NCBI RefSeq assembly: GCF_002282855.1
Contig: NZ_NRIR01000002.1
Span: 441,196 to 505,195, forward strand
Length of the DNA: 64,000 nucleotides
Direction: 5' to 3'
Source of the DNA: Paraferrimonas sedimenticola
Lineage (GTDB): Bacteria > Pseudomonadota > Gammaproteobacteria > Enterobacterales > Shewanellaceae
Shown here one piece after another: positions 20,986 through 29,808 of the stretch (positions within the stretch are counted from its first letter, which is position 1; every line of letters starts with the position of its first letter). Made by a program: the position numbers and the translations under genes. A model generated the notes under the pieces. That model was not told the origin of the DNA, did not search any database, and saw nothing but the letters and a program-made list of their open reading frames with translations.

Positions 20986-21351
20986 ATGGCCACAGCAAAG
21001 ATTGAAGATATTCTGGATTTGAGCACTCTAGAGCAGTACGTCAGCGCTATCGGTGCGGGTACCTTGTTGAAAAGCGTTGAGCTGTTTCAACAACTCTTGC
21101 CAGAGTATTTGCAGTCGCTAAAGACTGCGTATCAAAACAAAGACAAAAAGGCCCTGTGCGAAGAAGCGCATAAGTTCAAAGGTGCGGCGGGTTCGATTGG
21201 CCTAAAGCGCATTCAGCAACTAGCGCAAGCGCTGCAACACGGCGAAGAGCCTATTTGGCAATCAGCCCACCCTCAGTGGCTAGCGGACATCGTCAGCTTG
21301 ACGGAAAAAGACTTGGGCCACTTGGTGGACTACCTTAACTCGAAAGTCTAA
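20986..21351 (+). CDS. Histidine-containing phosphotransfer (Hpt) protein
   Basis: A 121-residue, almost wholly helical protein with the Hpt signature EEAHKFKGAAGSIGL; the phosphorylated residue is His62. Stand-alone Hpt proteins relay phosphate between a hybrid kinase and a response regulator. In Shewanella a separate Hpt protein, HptA, feeds the Arc system, and I recall its gene lying close to gltBD and an adenylate cyclase gene, as here. HptA function is therefore a reasonable inference, but no Arc kinase or ArcA is in the window. GGGAGAAG precedes the ATG. The stop overlaps the convergent cyclase stop by 4 bp. Confidence 0.85.
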   Translation: MATAKIEDILDLSTLEQYVSAIGAGTLLKSVELFQQLLPEYLQSLKTAYQNKDKKALCEEAHKFKGAAGSIGLKRIQQLAQALQHGEEPIWQSAHPQWLADIVSLTEKDLGHLVDYLNSKV

Positions 21352-22436
21352 GCCTTGCTTGCACTGCTCGCGTAGCGCGTCTCAACCCCATAGACTTCTA
21401 TGGGGTTTTGCTTTCCTTTAAGCATAATAGGCCCCATCTCCTCATAGTGAAGGTCGTTAGTCTCATACAGTTGAGACTTTAATTCACCAGAAATCAGCAT
21501 GTTTTGACCCAGCGGCGTACACTGGTCTTGTAAGCGCGCCAGGGTGTTTAGCACATCGCTGAAATAGCTGATCTCTTGCTTGTTAACACCTACCACGGCC
21601 ACCACTACCTGGCCGCAATGCGCTGCAGCTTTAAATCTAGGTAAAAAGCCGTAGTACTTCTCAAAACCGGCACGTTGCCAATTCAATTGCTGCATGAAGT
21701 CAAAGTACAAGCGCAAACAACGCTGCTCTTGAGCACCATCTTCTATGGTCCAGGAGATAAGTGCTGCGTCGCCCATAAAGCGATAAATCTCTGCGTCATG
21801 GCGGGCCGCTACGTCCGAGAGCACCTCAAAGCTGTCTTGAATCAGCCGAGAAAAGCGATAGTCGCCCAAAGATTCGGCGTGAGCCGTCGATGCCACCATG
21901 TCGACAAACAAAAACACTCGGTTTTCGTACCTTGGTCTGTGGTACTTACCCAAGCCAATATTGAGCAGCATGCGCCGGCCCATCAGTAAGGTCATTTGCT
22001 CGACAAAGGCGATGCCTAGGCGCACAAACACCAGATACAAAATCAAACCTTGAAATGAGGGGCTGTAGACAATCTGCATGGTGAGCATTTGGCGCAAAGA
22101 AACCACATGATTCGACAAGGCCCACATGGTCAGCAGTTGACTGACGTAGGCAATAGTGGTGGCACCGATCAGCAGGAACACGCCCTTAAACAACACGATA
22201 AAGGTGTAGGGCATACGCCGAATGAAAGTCACTTCGGAAATCAGGTTGGACAGCCAGTGCAGACAGCCGAAAATCACACCCATGAATACCGTCAAGGTGT
22301 AGAGATCGGACTCACCAACCGCCCATTGCGGCAGAGTCAGGCTTTGGGAATAGCGAAACGACACATACAGGCTCATCGCCATGGTCCAGGCAACCACTAA
22401 AATGGCCAGTCGTTTAAATTGCTGAAGACTCCGCAC
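21348..22436 (-). CDS. Membrane-bound class III adenylate cyclase (CyaC-like)
   Basis: The N-terminal half (about residues 10-155) has roughly four hydrophobic segments. The C-terminal half is a class III nucleotide cyclase domain with the metal Asp residues in VFLFVDMVASTAHAESLGD and in RFMGDAALISW. The 362-residue organisation and the neighbours (Hpt gene, mutH) match the Shewanella cyaC locus as I remember it, a membrane adenylate cyclase tied to anaerobic respiration. Adenylate rather than guanylate specificity is inferred. Confidence 0.85.
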   Translation of the reverse strand: MRSLQQFKRLAILVVAWTMAMSLYVSFRYSQSLTLPQWAVGESDLYTLTVFMGVIFGCLHWLSNLISEVTFIRRMPYTFIVLFKGVFLLIGATTIAYVSQLLTMWALSNHVVSLRQMLTMQIVYSPSFQGLILYLVFVRLGIAFVEQMTLLMGRRMLLNIGLGKYHRPRYENRVFLFVDMVASTAHAESLGDYRFSRLIQDSFEVLSDVAARHDAEIYRFMGDAALISWTIEDGAQEQRCLRLYFDFMQQLNWQRAGFEKYYGFLPRFKAAAHCGQVVVAVVGVNKQEISYFSDVLNTLARLQDQCTPLGQNMLISGELKSQLYETNDLHYEEMGPIMLKGKQNPIEVYGVETRYASSASKA

Positions 22437-22535
22437 TCGGTTGTCGATTCCTAGGTAGTTTCAATAAGGCTGAAAAAAACTGCCATATTCTATAAAAATC
22501 GAGCCAAAATTGTCGGTTGTTTTTGAACTAAAAGC

Positions 22536-22549
22536 ATGACGTGGATCAA
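22536..22549. promoter_or_regulatory. Weak FNR/EtrA-like site upstream of the cyclase gene
   Basis: The sequence atgac-gtgg-atcaa matches the FNR consensus TTGAT-N4-ATCAA at 8 of 10 positions, about 100 bp before the cyclase start. Only one half is exact. It is listed because a link between this cyclase and anaerobic respiration is known in Shewanella. Confidence 0.25.
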
Positions 22550-22575
22550 GAATTTGTATAACTCTGAGGCGAATG

Positions 22576-23250
22576 TCACCCAAATACGCTATGGAGAATC
22601 CCTTGAGTGAAGCTTTTTTGTAAGTAGAAACCTCTGGGCAAGGTTTGAATTATCGTGCCGCCCTGGCCGACACCCTCGGTCAGTGCGCGGCTATTGGCGG
22701 CTTTTGGGCGAATGTGCAGGGCATCGCCAAAGCGGGCGGAAATACTCTCCACTTGCCCCAGTGCCACCATTTCCATTAGCTCTTCCCAATCGTTTCGCAG
22801 GATGCGCCACTGTTCTGGAGTTGGCTCCCACAGGATAGGGGTGCCGATAATCCGATCACCGACAGGAATATCACGCTCTCCTTGCACCGGTACCCAAAGC
22901 ACTCGCTTGAGCTTGTGATACACCACAGAGTCTTCAAAGCGCATGGATCTGTGTCCGACTAAAGGAACCACGGTGACATAGGTGGTTTCTAGGGGCGTGT
23001 TGCTGTGACTAAGGGGCAGGGTTTTGAGTTCGACCCCAAGGTGCGCAAAATCCGGTTCGGCTTTACTGCCGGCGGTAGCGCCGAGTTGTAGTTCGATCAA
23101 TTGTCCTACCCAGCCTTTGTCTCGTTTGAGATTGTTGGGTACCTGAATCGCCCAGCTTTGGGCTAATTCGGACAAACTTTGACCGGCCATGGAATAGGCG
23201 CGCTGCATGAGTTCGTCAATAGACTGAGGAGGCTGGGAATTCGATGTCAT
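22576..23250 (-). CDS. mutH: DNA mismatch repair endonuclease MutH
   Basis: MutH nicks the unmethylated strand at hemimethylated GATC sites after activation by MutS-MutL. The 224-residue product has the nuclease motif D-X6-E-L-K in EPDFAHLGVELKTLPLS, ATAGSKAEPDF before it, and GDRIIGTPILWEPTPEQWRILRNDWEEL further on. ATG 23250 matches the family N-terminus (IDELMQRAYSMAGQSLSELA) and length. An upstream in-frame ATG would add 70 residues unlike any MutH. Presence of mutH implies Dam methylation, which matters for the GATC-rich region just upstream. Confidence 0.94.
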   Translation of the reverse strand: MTSNSQPPQSIDELMQRAYSMAGQSLSELAQSWAIQVPNNLKRDKGWVGQLIELQLGATAGSKAEPDFAHLGVELKTLPLSHSNTPLETTYVTVVPLVGHRSMRFEDSVVYHKLKRVLWVPVQGERDIPVGDRIIGTPILWEPTPEQWRILRNDWEELMEMVALGQVESISARFGDALHIRPKAANSRALTEGVGQGGTIIQTLPRGFYLQKSFTQGILHSVFG

Positions 23251-23335
23251 GGCGCTAGTGTAAGCACAATTGGATCCCTTGACCAGATCCGCTTTGGTAA
23301 TACATCGACAAGCTATTCTCGGCTTGCTAACAAAG

Positions 23336-23358
23336 TTATCCACAGAAAACTTGGATAA
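23336..23358. repeat. Inverted DnaA-box pair 1
   Basis: An exact TTATCCACA (23336-23344) faces CTTGGATAA (23350-23358; TTATCCAAG on the other strand) across a 5-bp spacer. The wider inverted repeat agttatcca / tggataact is perfect. Confidence 0.6.
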
Positions 23359-23651
23359 CTCACCAGTTTTGTTCATTTCGGAAGGGATCAGCCGGTGATC
23401 CTCGAATGGATCCCACTGACTGCTGCTTGATCCATCAAGATCTGGTGAATGCTTGTGCATAACTTTAAATAAGATCCACTAAATACGCGCTTTGATTAAA
23501 AAGTGCGCAGGGATCCCTTTGGATACTGATTTTATTAACAGTGCTTTCTTCTTATTGTGCTGATTTAAAACGTTTTTAATGGGCTGAGAGATAACTCGCA
23601 ATCCGTTCGGTATTCATACAGATCGAGACTTATTTTGAGTTGCAAACAGAT

Positions 23652-23706
23652 CTATCCACAGATTTTGTGGATAGAGATCGCCGCAACGCCCGCTAATTGT
23701 GAATAA
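23652..23706. repeat. Inverted DnaA-box pair 2 plus a third box
   Basis: CTATCCACA (23652-23660) and its exact inverse TGTGGATAG (23666-23674) flank a 5-bp spacer. GATC overlaps the left box and another lies just right of the pair. A third box, TTATTCACA on the minus strand, is at 23698-23706. One box opposed by two in the other direction resembles the three-box DARS core as I recall it. Confidence 0.6.
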
Positions 23707-23817
23707 CATTGCCAAAATCGCGAAGTTATCCAGATTTACCTGATTTCTAAGGCATTGCTGCGAACTGCGGATTGTGAAACAATCGGAACAGCTAAAAATT
23801 TACCGTTTGGAGTCCAT

Positions 23818-24336
23818 GTGATCGACAGTGATGGATTTCGAGCGAATGTTGGCATAGTCATTTGTAATCAGCATGGGCAGGTTATGTGGGCTCGACGTCA
23901 CGGTCAGCACTCATGGCAGTTCCCTCAGGGTGGCGTGGATAGCGGTGAAACCGCTGAACAAACCATGTACCGCGAACTATACGAAGAGGTGGGCTTGCGC
24001 CCCCACGACGTAAAGATTCTCGCGTCCACTCGATCGTGGCTCAGATATCGTTTGCCGCGACGGATGATAAGACAGGACACCAATCCTGTGTGTATCGGCC
24101 AGAAGCAAAAATGGTTTTTGCTGCGACTGGTTTCAGATGAAAGTGCCATTTCGTTCGATGCAACCGGCCACCCCGAATTTGATGATTGGCGTTGGGTGAG
24201 TTACTGGTATCCGGTTCGACAAGTAGTATCGTTTAAACGCGATGTCTATCGGAAAGTCATGAAAGAGTTTGCAAGCACGGCGTTACCCTTTCACAAAAAA
24301 CGAGAAGGAAAGCGTCGTCAGCGATACCGAGGCTGA
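23818..24336 (+). CDS. rppH: RNA pyrophosphohydrolase RppH
   Basis: RppH removes pyrophosphate from mRNA 5' ends and so starts 5'-dependent decay. The Nudix box [23 protein letters not shown]-type motif is complete. Sequences such as [23 protein letters not shown]-type residues, [11 protein letters not shown] and [18 protein letters not shown] closely follow E. coli RppH. GTG 23818 follows GGAG and begins [13 protein letters not shown], matching the family start; 172 residues result. Its TGA overlaps the ptsP ATG, so the two are coupled, an arrangement also found in E. coli. Confidence 0.95.
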   Translation: MIDSDGFRANVGIVICNQHGQVMWARRHGQHSWQFPQGGVDSGETAEQTMYRELYEEVGLRPHDVKILASTRSWLRYRLPRRMIRQDTNPVCIGQKQKWFLLRLVSDESAISFDATGHPEFDDWRWVSYWYPVRQVVSFKRDVYRKVMKEFASTALPFHKKREGKRRQRYRG

Positions 24337-26570
24337 TGCTAGACAGATTACGCGATATTACTCAAACCGTCGTCAACTCGGCGGATCTCGATTCAGCCAT
24401 GGCGGCCTTGGTGACTCAAACCAAGCGTGCCATGGCGACTCAATGCTGTTCCGTTTATTTGGTCAGACAGCAACACCTACTTCTTTGCGCCAGTGATGGC
24501 CTCTCTCCCTCAGCAATTGGCAAAGCCAGTTTAAAGTTTGGCGAAGGTGTCATTGGCCTAGTCGCCGAGCGTGCCGAGCCGATCAATCTGGCCGACGCTC
24601 ATCGTCATCCTGCATTTAAGCTGATACCGAGCGTAAACGAAGATAAGTACAGCGCGTTTCTGGCCGCGCCAATTATTCACCAGAGTGAAGTACTTGGGGT
24701 GTTGGCGGTGCAACAGCAGCAAAAGCGCTTGTTCGACGAAGACGAAGAAGCCTTTTTAGTGACACTCGCCGCTCAGCTGGCATTAGCCGTATCAGGTCTG
24801 CGCCAACGCAAAGCAGACAAGGGACCACAAACCGATATATTGCTAACAGGTGAGGCAGCTTCCGCCGGTTTAGCGGTAGCACCGGCCTTGCTGATCCACC
24901 AAGCGGTCGATATGCAGGCACCGCAGCATAAAGCGGAGAACCTTGAGGCCGAGCGGGAGCGCTTGTCGGCGGCGATCGAATTCTGCCGCAATCAATTCTT
25001 TACCTGGAGTCAGCGCTTCGATGCAGAGATCGATACCGAAGTGGCGCAAATTTTCTCCGCCTATCAGAGCTTGTTGGAGCCGGCCTCGTTAGGACAGCCA
25101 CTATTAGACGAAGTCATGCAGGGGTGGCAGGCTGAATCGGCTGTGCGTCGAGTGTGTTTACGAGTGGCGGCACAGTTCAAACAAATGCAAGACGCCTATT
25201 TGCGTGAGCGCGGCAGGGATGTGGTCGATGTGGGTGAGCGATTAATCCAACAGCTACAGCGTAAACAACGGCTAGCGCTGGACCCGAGCCAACCCAGAAT
25301 CTTGGTTGCCAAAGAAGCATCCGCTACTTTACTGGCGGAACTGCCTCAGCACGGCATTGCCGGAATTGTCATTCAAAGCGGAGGGGTTAACTCACACGTA
25401 GCAATCTTGGCTCGTGCGATGAATATACCCGCGGTGATGGGATTGGAAACCTCGTTTGAGGACATTGAGGCTGAGCAAACCCTAATCGTCAATGGATACC
25501 GCGGCCAGGTGGTGCTAAACCCGACTGCGATACTTTGCAAAGAGTACCAACGCCTGATCGAGCAGATCAGCGCGCAAAATCAACAGCTAAACGCCGAGTT
25601 GGATGAGGCTTGCTTCAGCGGTTGTGGCAAACCTATTGGGTTGCACGTCAACGCTGGACTGACTGGCGCGCTGGCTTCTGTCGAACGCCCGGCAGTGCAA
25701 GGGATTGGCCTGTATCGCAGCGAAATTCCTTTTATGCTGCATAGCCACTTTTTAACCGAGTCAGAACAATTCAAGCTGTATCAAAAAGTGATGCGCTCGG
25801 CCAAAGGTAAGCCGGTAGTGATGCGTACCTTAGACGCAGGTGGCGACAAGCCGCTGACCTACTTTCCTATGGCCGAAGCCAATCCATTTTTGGGCTGGCG
25901 CGGGATTCGACTCACCTTAGATCATCCGGAAATGTTGCTGGTGCAGCTCAAGGCCATGCTCCGCGCCGGCGTGGGGCAGGGGCCACTATCGATTCTGTTG
26001 CCCATGGTGTCCCAACTCAGCGAGGTGGAGCGCACTCGACACTATTTAGAGCAAGCGGTGACCGAGTTAAAAGAAGAGTATGGCGAACAACTGCAAGCGC
26101 CTAAACTTGGAGTGATGCTTGAAATTCCGGCGATGATGTTTCAACTAGCTGCCTTGGCCGACTGTGTTGATTTTATCTCCGTCGGCTCCAATGACCTGAC
26201 TCAATACTTACTGGCCGTCGATAGAAACAATCCGGCGGTGAGCGAGCTCTTCGACCGCTTCCACCCGGCGGTGTTAACCGCTCTAAACCACATCGCTGAG
26301 CAGTGCCAGACCTTAGAGCTGCCATTCTCCATCTGTGGCGAGCTGGCCGGTGATCCACTCGCAGTGATGTTGTTGCTCGGCATGGGCTATTATCAATTGA
26401 GCATGAACCCGGGAAATTTGGGCAAAGTAAATCACCTGATTCGACGGGTGGAATGCGCCGATATGCAGCGCTTAGTGCAATCGGCGCTAAGCTGTCAAAG
26501 TGGTACGCAAGTCAGAGACTTATGTTTGCAGGAGTTGAATCGCCTTCAGCTCAACGACTTAGTGCGCTAA
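24336..26570 (+). CDS. ptsP: PTS-Ntr phosphoenolpyruvate-protein phosphotransferase (EI-Ntr)
   Basis: EI-Ntr takes phosphate from PEP and starts the nitrogen-related phosphotransfer chain (NPr, EIIA-Ntr). The 744-residue length is typical. An N-terminal GAF domain spans about residues 15-160, followed by the EI N-domain, the phosphohistidine loop GGVNSHVAILARAMNIPAV with His354, and the PEP-binding barrel (GIGLYRSEIPFM, MRTLDAGGDKPL, ISVGSNDLTQY). The Cys of the C-terminal FSICGELAGD is the catalytic proton donor. The start overlaps the rppH stop. Confidence 0.95.
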   Translation: MLDRLRDITQTVVNSADLDSAMAALVTQTKRAMATQCCSVYLVRQQHLLLCASDGLSPSAIGKASLKFGEGVIGLVAERAEPINLADAHRHPAFKLIPSVNEDKYSAFLAAPIIHQSEVLGVLAVQQQQKRLFDEDEEAFLVTLAAQLALAVSGLRQRKADKGPQTDILLTGEAASAGLAVAPALLIHQAVDMQAPQHKAENLEAERERLSAAIEFCRNQFFTWSQRFDAEIDTEVAQIFSAYQSLLEPASLGQPLLDEVMQGWQAESAVRRVCLRVAAQFKQMQDAYLRERGRDVVDVGERLIQQLQRKQRLALDPSQPRILVAKEASATLLAELPQHGIAGIVIQSGGVNSHVAILARAMNIPAVMGLETSFEDIEAEQTLIVNGYRGQVVLNPTAILCKEYQRLIEQISAQNQQLNAELDEACFSGCGKPIGLHVNAGLTGALASVERPAVQGIGLYRSEIPFMLHSHFLTESEQFKLYQKVMRSAKGKPVVMRTLDAGGDKPLTYFPMAEANPFLGWRGIRLTLDHPEMLLVQLKAMLRAGVGQGPLSILLPMVSQLSEVERTRHYLEQAVTELKEEYGEQLQAPKLGVMLEIPAMMFQLAALADCVDFISVGSNDLTQYLLAVDRNNPAVSELFDRFHPAVLTALNHIAEQCQTLELPFSICGELAGDPLAVMLLLGMGYYQLSMNPGNLGKVNHLIRRVECADMQRLVQSALSCQSGTQVRDLCLQELNRLQLNDLVR

Positions 26571-26627
26571 CACTGGCCTTTCATTCGGGGTTCACCTAAA
26601 CTAGCGCCCTCACTTAAAAGCGCGCAT

Positions 26628-26647
26628 AAGCCAATTGGGTTGGCTTT
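26628..26647 (+). terminator. Weak hairpin after ptsP
   Basis: A 7-bp stem aagccaa / ttggctt with a 5-nt loop is followed only by a short T-rich stretch. It lies between ptsP and the TSUP gene, close to the latter's start, so it may attenuate rather than terminate. Confidence 0.3.
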
Positions 26648-26664
26648 AAAGCAGGTGGTATTTC

Positions 26665-27465
26665 TTGGACAACCTTTTGCTAATCATTGCACTGTGCATG
26701 CTGGTTGGCGTCGTACAGGGATTTTTGGCCGGTATGCTGGGCATTGGCGGCGGCATCGTGCTGGTTCCTGCTTTTATCTACTTGCTTCCTCAACTCAATA
26801 TTTCTACCGAACTGGCGACTCACATTGCCATTGGTACCTCCTTAGGTGCAATCATCCTGACCTCGTTTTCGGCGGCTTTAGGGCATCAAAAACGCGACAA
26901 TATTTCATGGCCAGTGGCCAAGGCTCTGCTGCCTGGCATAGTATTGGGTTCGATTTCCGGCGGGTTTATTGCAGAAAGCCTGTCAGCCAAGACCCTAACC
27001 ACGACCTTCGCCGTCTTTTTGCTGTTAATGGCGGTCAAGATGGTGATGCCGCTCAACACTGCGCGAGTTCGCCCTTTACCTGCACCCACCTTATTGTTTA
27101 TCTCTGCTACCGGCATTGGCGCTTTTTCTGCCTTGATGGGCATCGGCGGGGGTGTCATATTAGTACCGTTTCTGACTTTCTTCGGGTTAGAGATGCGCAA
27201 GTCCATTGGCTGCGCCGCAGCATCGGGTATCGCAGTGGCCTTGTTTGGTTGCATGAGTTACGTGATTGCTGGCTGGGGTGCCGACGATTTGCCCTCGGGT
27301 GCGCTTGGGTACGTCTATTTACCGGCGCTAATTGGAGTGATATCCACTGCTGTGTTCACCGCTCGCTTAGGGGTGAAGGCCGCCGCCGTATTACCCGTTA
27401 AATTACTAAAACGATTTTTCGCCGCATTCATGACCTTCATTGGCTTGCGGTTATTACTAGGATAA
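26665..27465 (+). CDS. TSUP (TauE/SafE) family membrane permease
   Basis: A 266-residue membrane protein with about eight hydrophobic segments. It has the paired TSUP motifs, GFLAGMLGIGGGIVLVPAF in the first half and FSALMGIGGGVILVPFLTF in the second, which mark the inverted repeat of the family. Members export sulfite, sulfonates or other organic anions; the substrate here cannot be told. The start is a TTG after GCAGGTGG; this is the least certain part. The lgt gene begins 3 bp downstream. Confidence 0.87.
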   Translation: MDNLLLIIALCMLVGVVQGFLAGMLGIGGGIVLVPAFIYLLPQLNISTELATHIAIGTSLGAIILTSFSAALGHQKRDNISWPVAKALLPGIVLGSISGGFIAESLSAKTLTTTFAVFLLLMAVKMVMPLNTARVRPLPAPTLLFISATGIGAFSALMGIGGGVILVPFLTFFGLEMRKSIGCAAASGIAVALFGCMSYVIAGWGADDLPSGALGYVYLPALIGVISTAVFTARLGVKAAAVLPVKLLKRFFAAFMTFIGLRLLLG

Positions 27466-27468
27466 GGA

Positions 27469-28278
27469 ATGTTACGCTTTCCAGAAATTGACCCGATTAT
27501 TTTTTCCATCGGGCCGTTTGAGCTTTTTGGGCAAACCTTTGAGCCAGCTGTGCGCTGGTATGGAGTGATGTACCTAATCGGTTTTGTCGCTGCCATGTAT
27601 ATTCTCAACCGCATGGCCGCTAAACCCGACTCCAAATGGACCAAAGAGCAGGTTTCCGATCTACTGTTTTACTGCTTCATGGGCGTAATCGTCGGTGGTC
27701 GAGTGGGCTATGTGCTGTTCTACAACTTCGGCGCCTTTATCGATAATCCCATGTACCTGTTTGCGATTACCGATGGCGGCATGTCGTTCCACGGCGGTTT
27801 GCTTGGCGTGATCAGTGCCTTCTTCTATATCGCTTACACGCAAAAGCGCACCTTCTTTGAAGTAGCCGATGTGGTCGCGCCGACTGTACCTATTGGTCTA
27901 GGTGCCGGTCGTTTGGGCAACTTTATCAATGGCGAGCTGTGGGGACGCACTACAGATGTGCCGTGGGGCATGGTATTTCCAGGTGCCGGTGAGCTGGCCC
28001 GCCATCCGTCGCAGTTGTACCAGTTTGCCCTTGAAGGGGTGGCCTTGTTTGCCATTATGGCCTGGTATGGACGCAAACCGCGCGCTCGCGGCGCTATGTC
28101 AGGTTTGTTCCTAGTGGGCTACGGTGCTTTTAGAATCGTGGTTGAATTTGTGCGCGAGCCCGATGCTCATCTGGGTTTGTACGCCGGACTATTCACCATG
28201 GGACAAATGTTATCTGTGCCCATGATCGCTTTCGGCGCCTATTTGATGATGCGCAAACCGAGCAATAAGGAAGCCTAA
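27469..28278 (+). CDS. lgt: Prolipoprotein diacylglyceryl transferase
   Basis: Lgt transfers diacylglycerol from phosphatidylglycerol to the lipobox Cys of prolipoproteins in the inner membrane. The 269-residue protein has seven membrane segments, a [11 protein letters not shown] segment, [12 protein letters not shown] and the signature [18 protein letters not shown]. The C-terminal [14 protein letters not shown] is also conserved. Its TAA overlaps the thyA ATG (TAATG), the common lgt-thyA arrangement of Gammaproteobacteria. Confidence 0.95.
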   Translation: MLRFPEIDPIIFSIGPFELFGQTFEPAVRWYGVMYLIGFVAAMYILNRMAAKPDSKWTKEQVSDLLFYCFMGVIVGGRVGYVLFYNFGAFIDNPMYLFAITDGGMSFHGGLLGVISAFFYIAYTQKRTFFEVADVVAPTVPIGLGAGRLGNFINGELWGRTTDVPWGMVFPGAGELARHPSQLYQFALEGVALFAIMAWYGRKPRARGAMSGLFLVGYGAFRIVVEFVREPDAHLGLYAGLFTMGQMLSVPMIAFGAYLMMRKPSNKEA

Positions 28279-29129
28279 TGAAACAATACTTAGACCTGTG
28301 CCAACGCATCATTGACGAAGGGCAGTGGGTAGAGAACAAGCGCACCGGTAAATCCTGCCTAACCTTGATCAACGCCGATCTTGAGTACGATGTAGCGGCC
28401 AATCAATTTCCTTTGATCACCACCCGCAAGAGTTTTTACAAAGCGGCGATTGCCGAGTTGCTGGGTTACATTCGCGGCTACGACAATGCCGCTGATTTTC
28501 GAGCACTGGGTACCAAAACCTGGGATGCCAACGCCAATTTGAATCAAGCTTGGCTGGAAAATCCAGCTCGACAGGGCGAAGACCATATGGGTCGAGTCTA
28601 TGGGGTTCAAGGTCGTGCCTGGCAGGGCAGCGACGGTACCGTGGTGGATCAGCTCGCCAAGCTAGTTAACAATCTTAAAAACGGCATCGACGATCGCGGC
28701 GAGATTTTGAGTTTCTACAACCCAGGTGAGTTTCACTTAGGCTGTTTGCGTCCTTGTATGCACACGCATACCTTCTCTTTGCTGGGTGACACTCTGTATT
28801 TAACCTCATATCAGCGTTCGTGCGACGTACCGCTTGGTTTGAACTTCAATCAGATTCAGGTGTTCACCTTACTAGCCTTAGTTGCGCAAATTTGTGGGCT
28901 GAAGCCGGGCAAGGCGTATCACAAGATAGTGAATGCTCACATCTACGAAGATCAGCTACAGCTGATGCGCGATGTTCAACTGAAGCGGGATCCTTTCCCT
29001 TCGCCCAAGTTGCACATCAATCCAGAGATTAAGTCACTGCAAGACCTCGAAACATGGGTCACTATGGACGACTTTTCAGTGGAAGGTTATCAACATCACG
29101 ACCCTATTCAATACCCATTCTCGGTATAA
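28278..29129 (+). CDS. thyA: Thymidylate synthase
   Basis: ThyA methylates dUMP to dTMP using methylene-tetrahydrofolate. The 283-residue protein has the nucleophile Cys160 in [10 protein letters not shown] (usual context RPCHQ, so the residue after Cys-Met-His differs), plus [18 protein letters not shown] and NAHIYEDQL. Residues 80-125 include an insertion relative to the 264-residue E. coli enzyme. The 3' end lies in a 15-bp tandem repeat so that the stop codon falls inside the first copy. Confidence 0.95.
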   Translation: MKQYLDLCQRIIDEGQWVENKRTGKSCLTLINADLEYDVAANQFPLITTRKSFYKAAIAELLGYIRGYDNAADFRALGTKTWDANANLNQAWLENPARQGEDHMGRVYGVQGRAWQGSDGTVVDQLAKLVNNLKNGIDDRGEILSFYNPGEFHLGCLRPCMHTHTFSLLGDTLYLTSYQRSCDVPLGLNFNQIQVFTLLALVAQICGLKPGKAYHKIVNAHIYEDQLQLMRDVQLKRDPFPSPKLHINPEIKSLQDLETWVTMDDFSVEGYQHHDPIQYPFSV

Positions 29130-29162
29130 CCTTTCTCGGTAAAGCCATTCTCGGTAAAGCCC
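29118..29162 (+). repeat. Three tandem 15-bp repeats across the thyA stop
   Basis: Copies ttctcggtataacct (29118), ttctcggtaaagcca (29133) and ttctcggtaaagccc (29148) lie end to end. Copies 2 and 3 differ only in the last base. The thyA TAA sits in copy 1; in the others the same position reads AAA. The unit is 5 codons long, so changes in copy number would not shift frame. Confidence 0.9.
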
Positions 29163-29164
29163 AG

Positions 29165-29182
29165 GCGCCCTGTGATGGGCGC
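29165..29182 (+). terminator. Probable terminator after thyA
   Basis: A 6-bp GC stem gcgccc / gggcgc with a 6-nt loop is followed by TTTAGCTTTC. It lies directly after the tandem repeat and ends the lgt-thyA unit. Confidence 0.6.
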
Positions 29183-29235
29183 TTTAGCTTTCTATGGGCT
29201 AGTGTTAAAGAGCGATTTGTCTTCAAGGTAGTTGG

Positions 29236-29808
29236 ATGTCGATTGGTCTTTTTCCTTTGCCCATGTTGTTGATGCCGGGCGGGGTATCACAGCTCAGAAT
29301 ATTTGAACCTCGCTATCAGCGACTGGTAGCAGAGGCGCATCAGAACGACAACAGTTTCGTACTCAGCCCGAGTATGCTGACGGGCGAGTCGCATCCATTT
29401 AGGCTTGGTGTGCGGGTCGCGATTACCGACTTTGACCGACTTCAAGACGGTTTGTTGGGGATCAGTATTGAGGCAATAGAGCGGGTGAGCTTGTACGATT
29501 TTCGCCAAGCGGACGACAAACTGCACACCGCTCAGTATGTTTCGATAGCCAACTTACCTGCCGGCGAACCTTTGGCTGAATACCACTGGCTGGCAGAAGG
29601 TCTGGCCCCAGTGTTATCCCAACATCCGCTTTATGAGGATCAAATCACTTCTGCTCAACTGGCGGATCTCACCTGGGTCTGCCAGCGTTGGCTCGAATTC
29701 CTACCCTTCAGCGAAACCACTAAGCGCCAGTTATTGGCGGTTCAAGAAAGCCGACGCCTCGCGCAAATACTGACCCAGGTGTTACCTAAAGCTGAACCCA
29801 ACAGCTAA
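29236..29808 (+). CDS. Lon N-terminal (substrate-binding) domain protein
   Basis: The 190-residue protein consists of the Lon substrate-binding domain alone: GLFPLPMLLMPGGVSQLRIFEPRYQRLV at the start and a helical C-terminal part. No ATPase or protease domain follows, so it is not a Lon protease. Such proteins are widespread in Proteobacteria; their role is not established as far as I know. The ATG at 29236 has only a weak Shine-Dalgarno sequence. Confidence 0.85.
   Translation: MSIGLFPLPMLLMPGGVSQLRIFEPRYQRLVAEAHQNDNSFVLSPSMLTGESHPFRLGVRVAITDFDRLQDGLLGISIEAIERVSLYDFRQADDKLHTAQYVSIANLPAGEPLAEYHWLAEGLAPVLSQHPLYEDQITSAQLADLTWVCQRWLEFLPFSETTKRQLLAVQESRRLAQILTQVLPKAEPNS

Larger units (their letters stand above)
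23273..23734. other. DARS2-like region: GATC cluster and DnaA boxes
   Basis: The 567-bp gap between the divergent mutH and rppH genes holds 12 GATC sites between 23273 and 23679, about 1 per 34 bp against 1 per 256 expected. It also holds seven 9-mers close to the DnaA box TTATNCACA: 23336-23344 (exact TTATCCACA), 23350-23358, 23454-23462 (TTATGCACA), 23652-23660, 23666-23674, 23698-23706 (TTATTCACA) and 23726-23734. A stretch at 23520-23580 is AT-rich. In E. coli the DnaA-reactivating sequence DARS2 lies beside mutH. I infer a DARS2-type element that converts ADP-DnaA to ATP-DnaA. No strict IHF consensus was found by eye. Confidence 0.6.

Noticed and set aside
23251-23460. 70-codon N-terminal extension of mutH running through the DnaA-box region
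   Set aside because: No similarity to MutH, which starts near IDELMQRAYSMAGQSL; the open frame is chance through a GATC-rich regulatory region.
23251-23817. mutH-rppH gap as the chromosomal origin (oriC)
   Set aside because: The flanking genes are not origin genes (no dnaA, mnmG or mioC), no repeated 13-mer unwinding element is evident, and the three-box pattern with mutH beside it fits DARS2 better.
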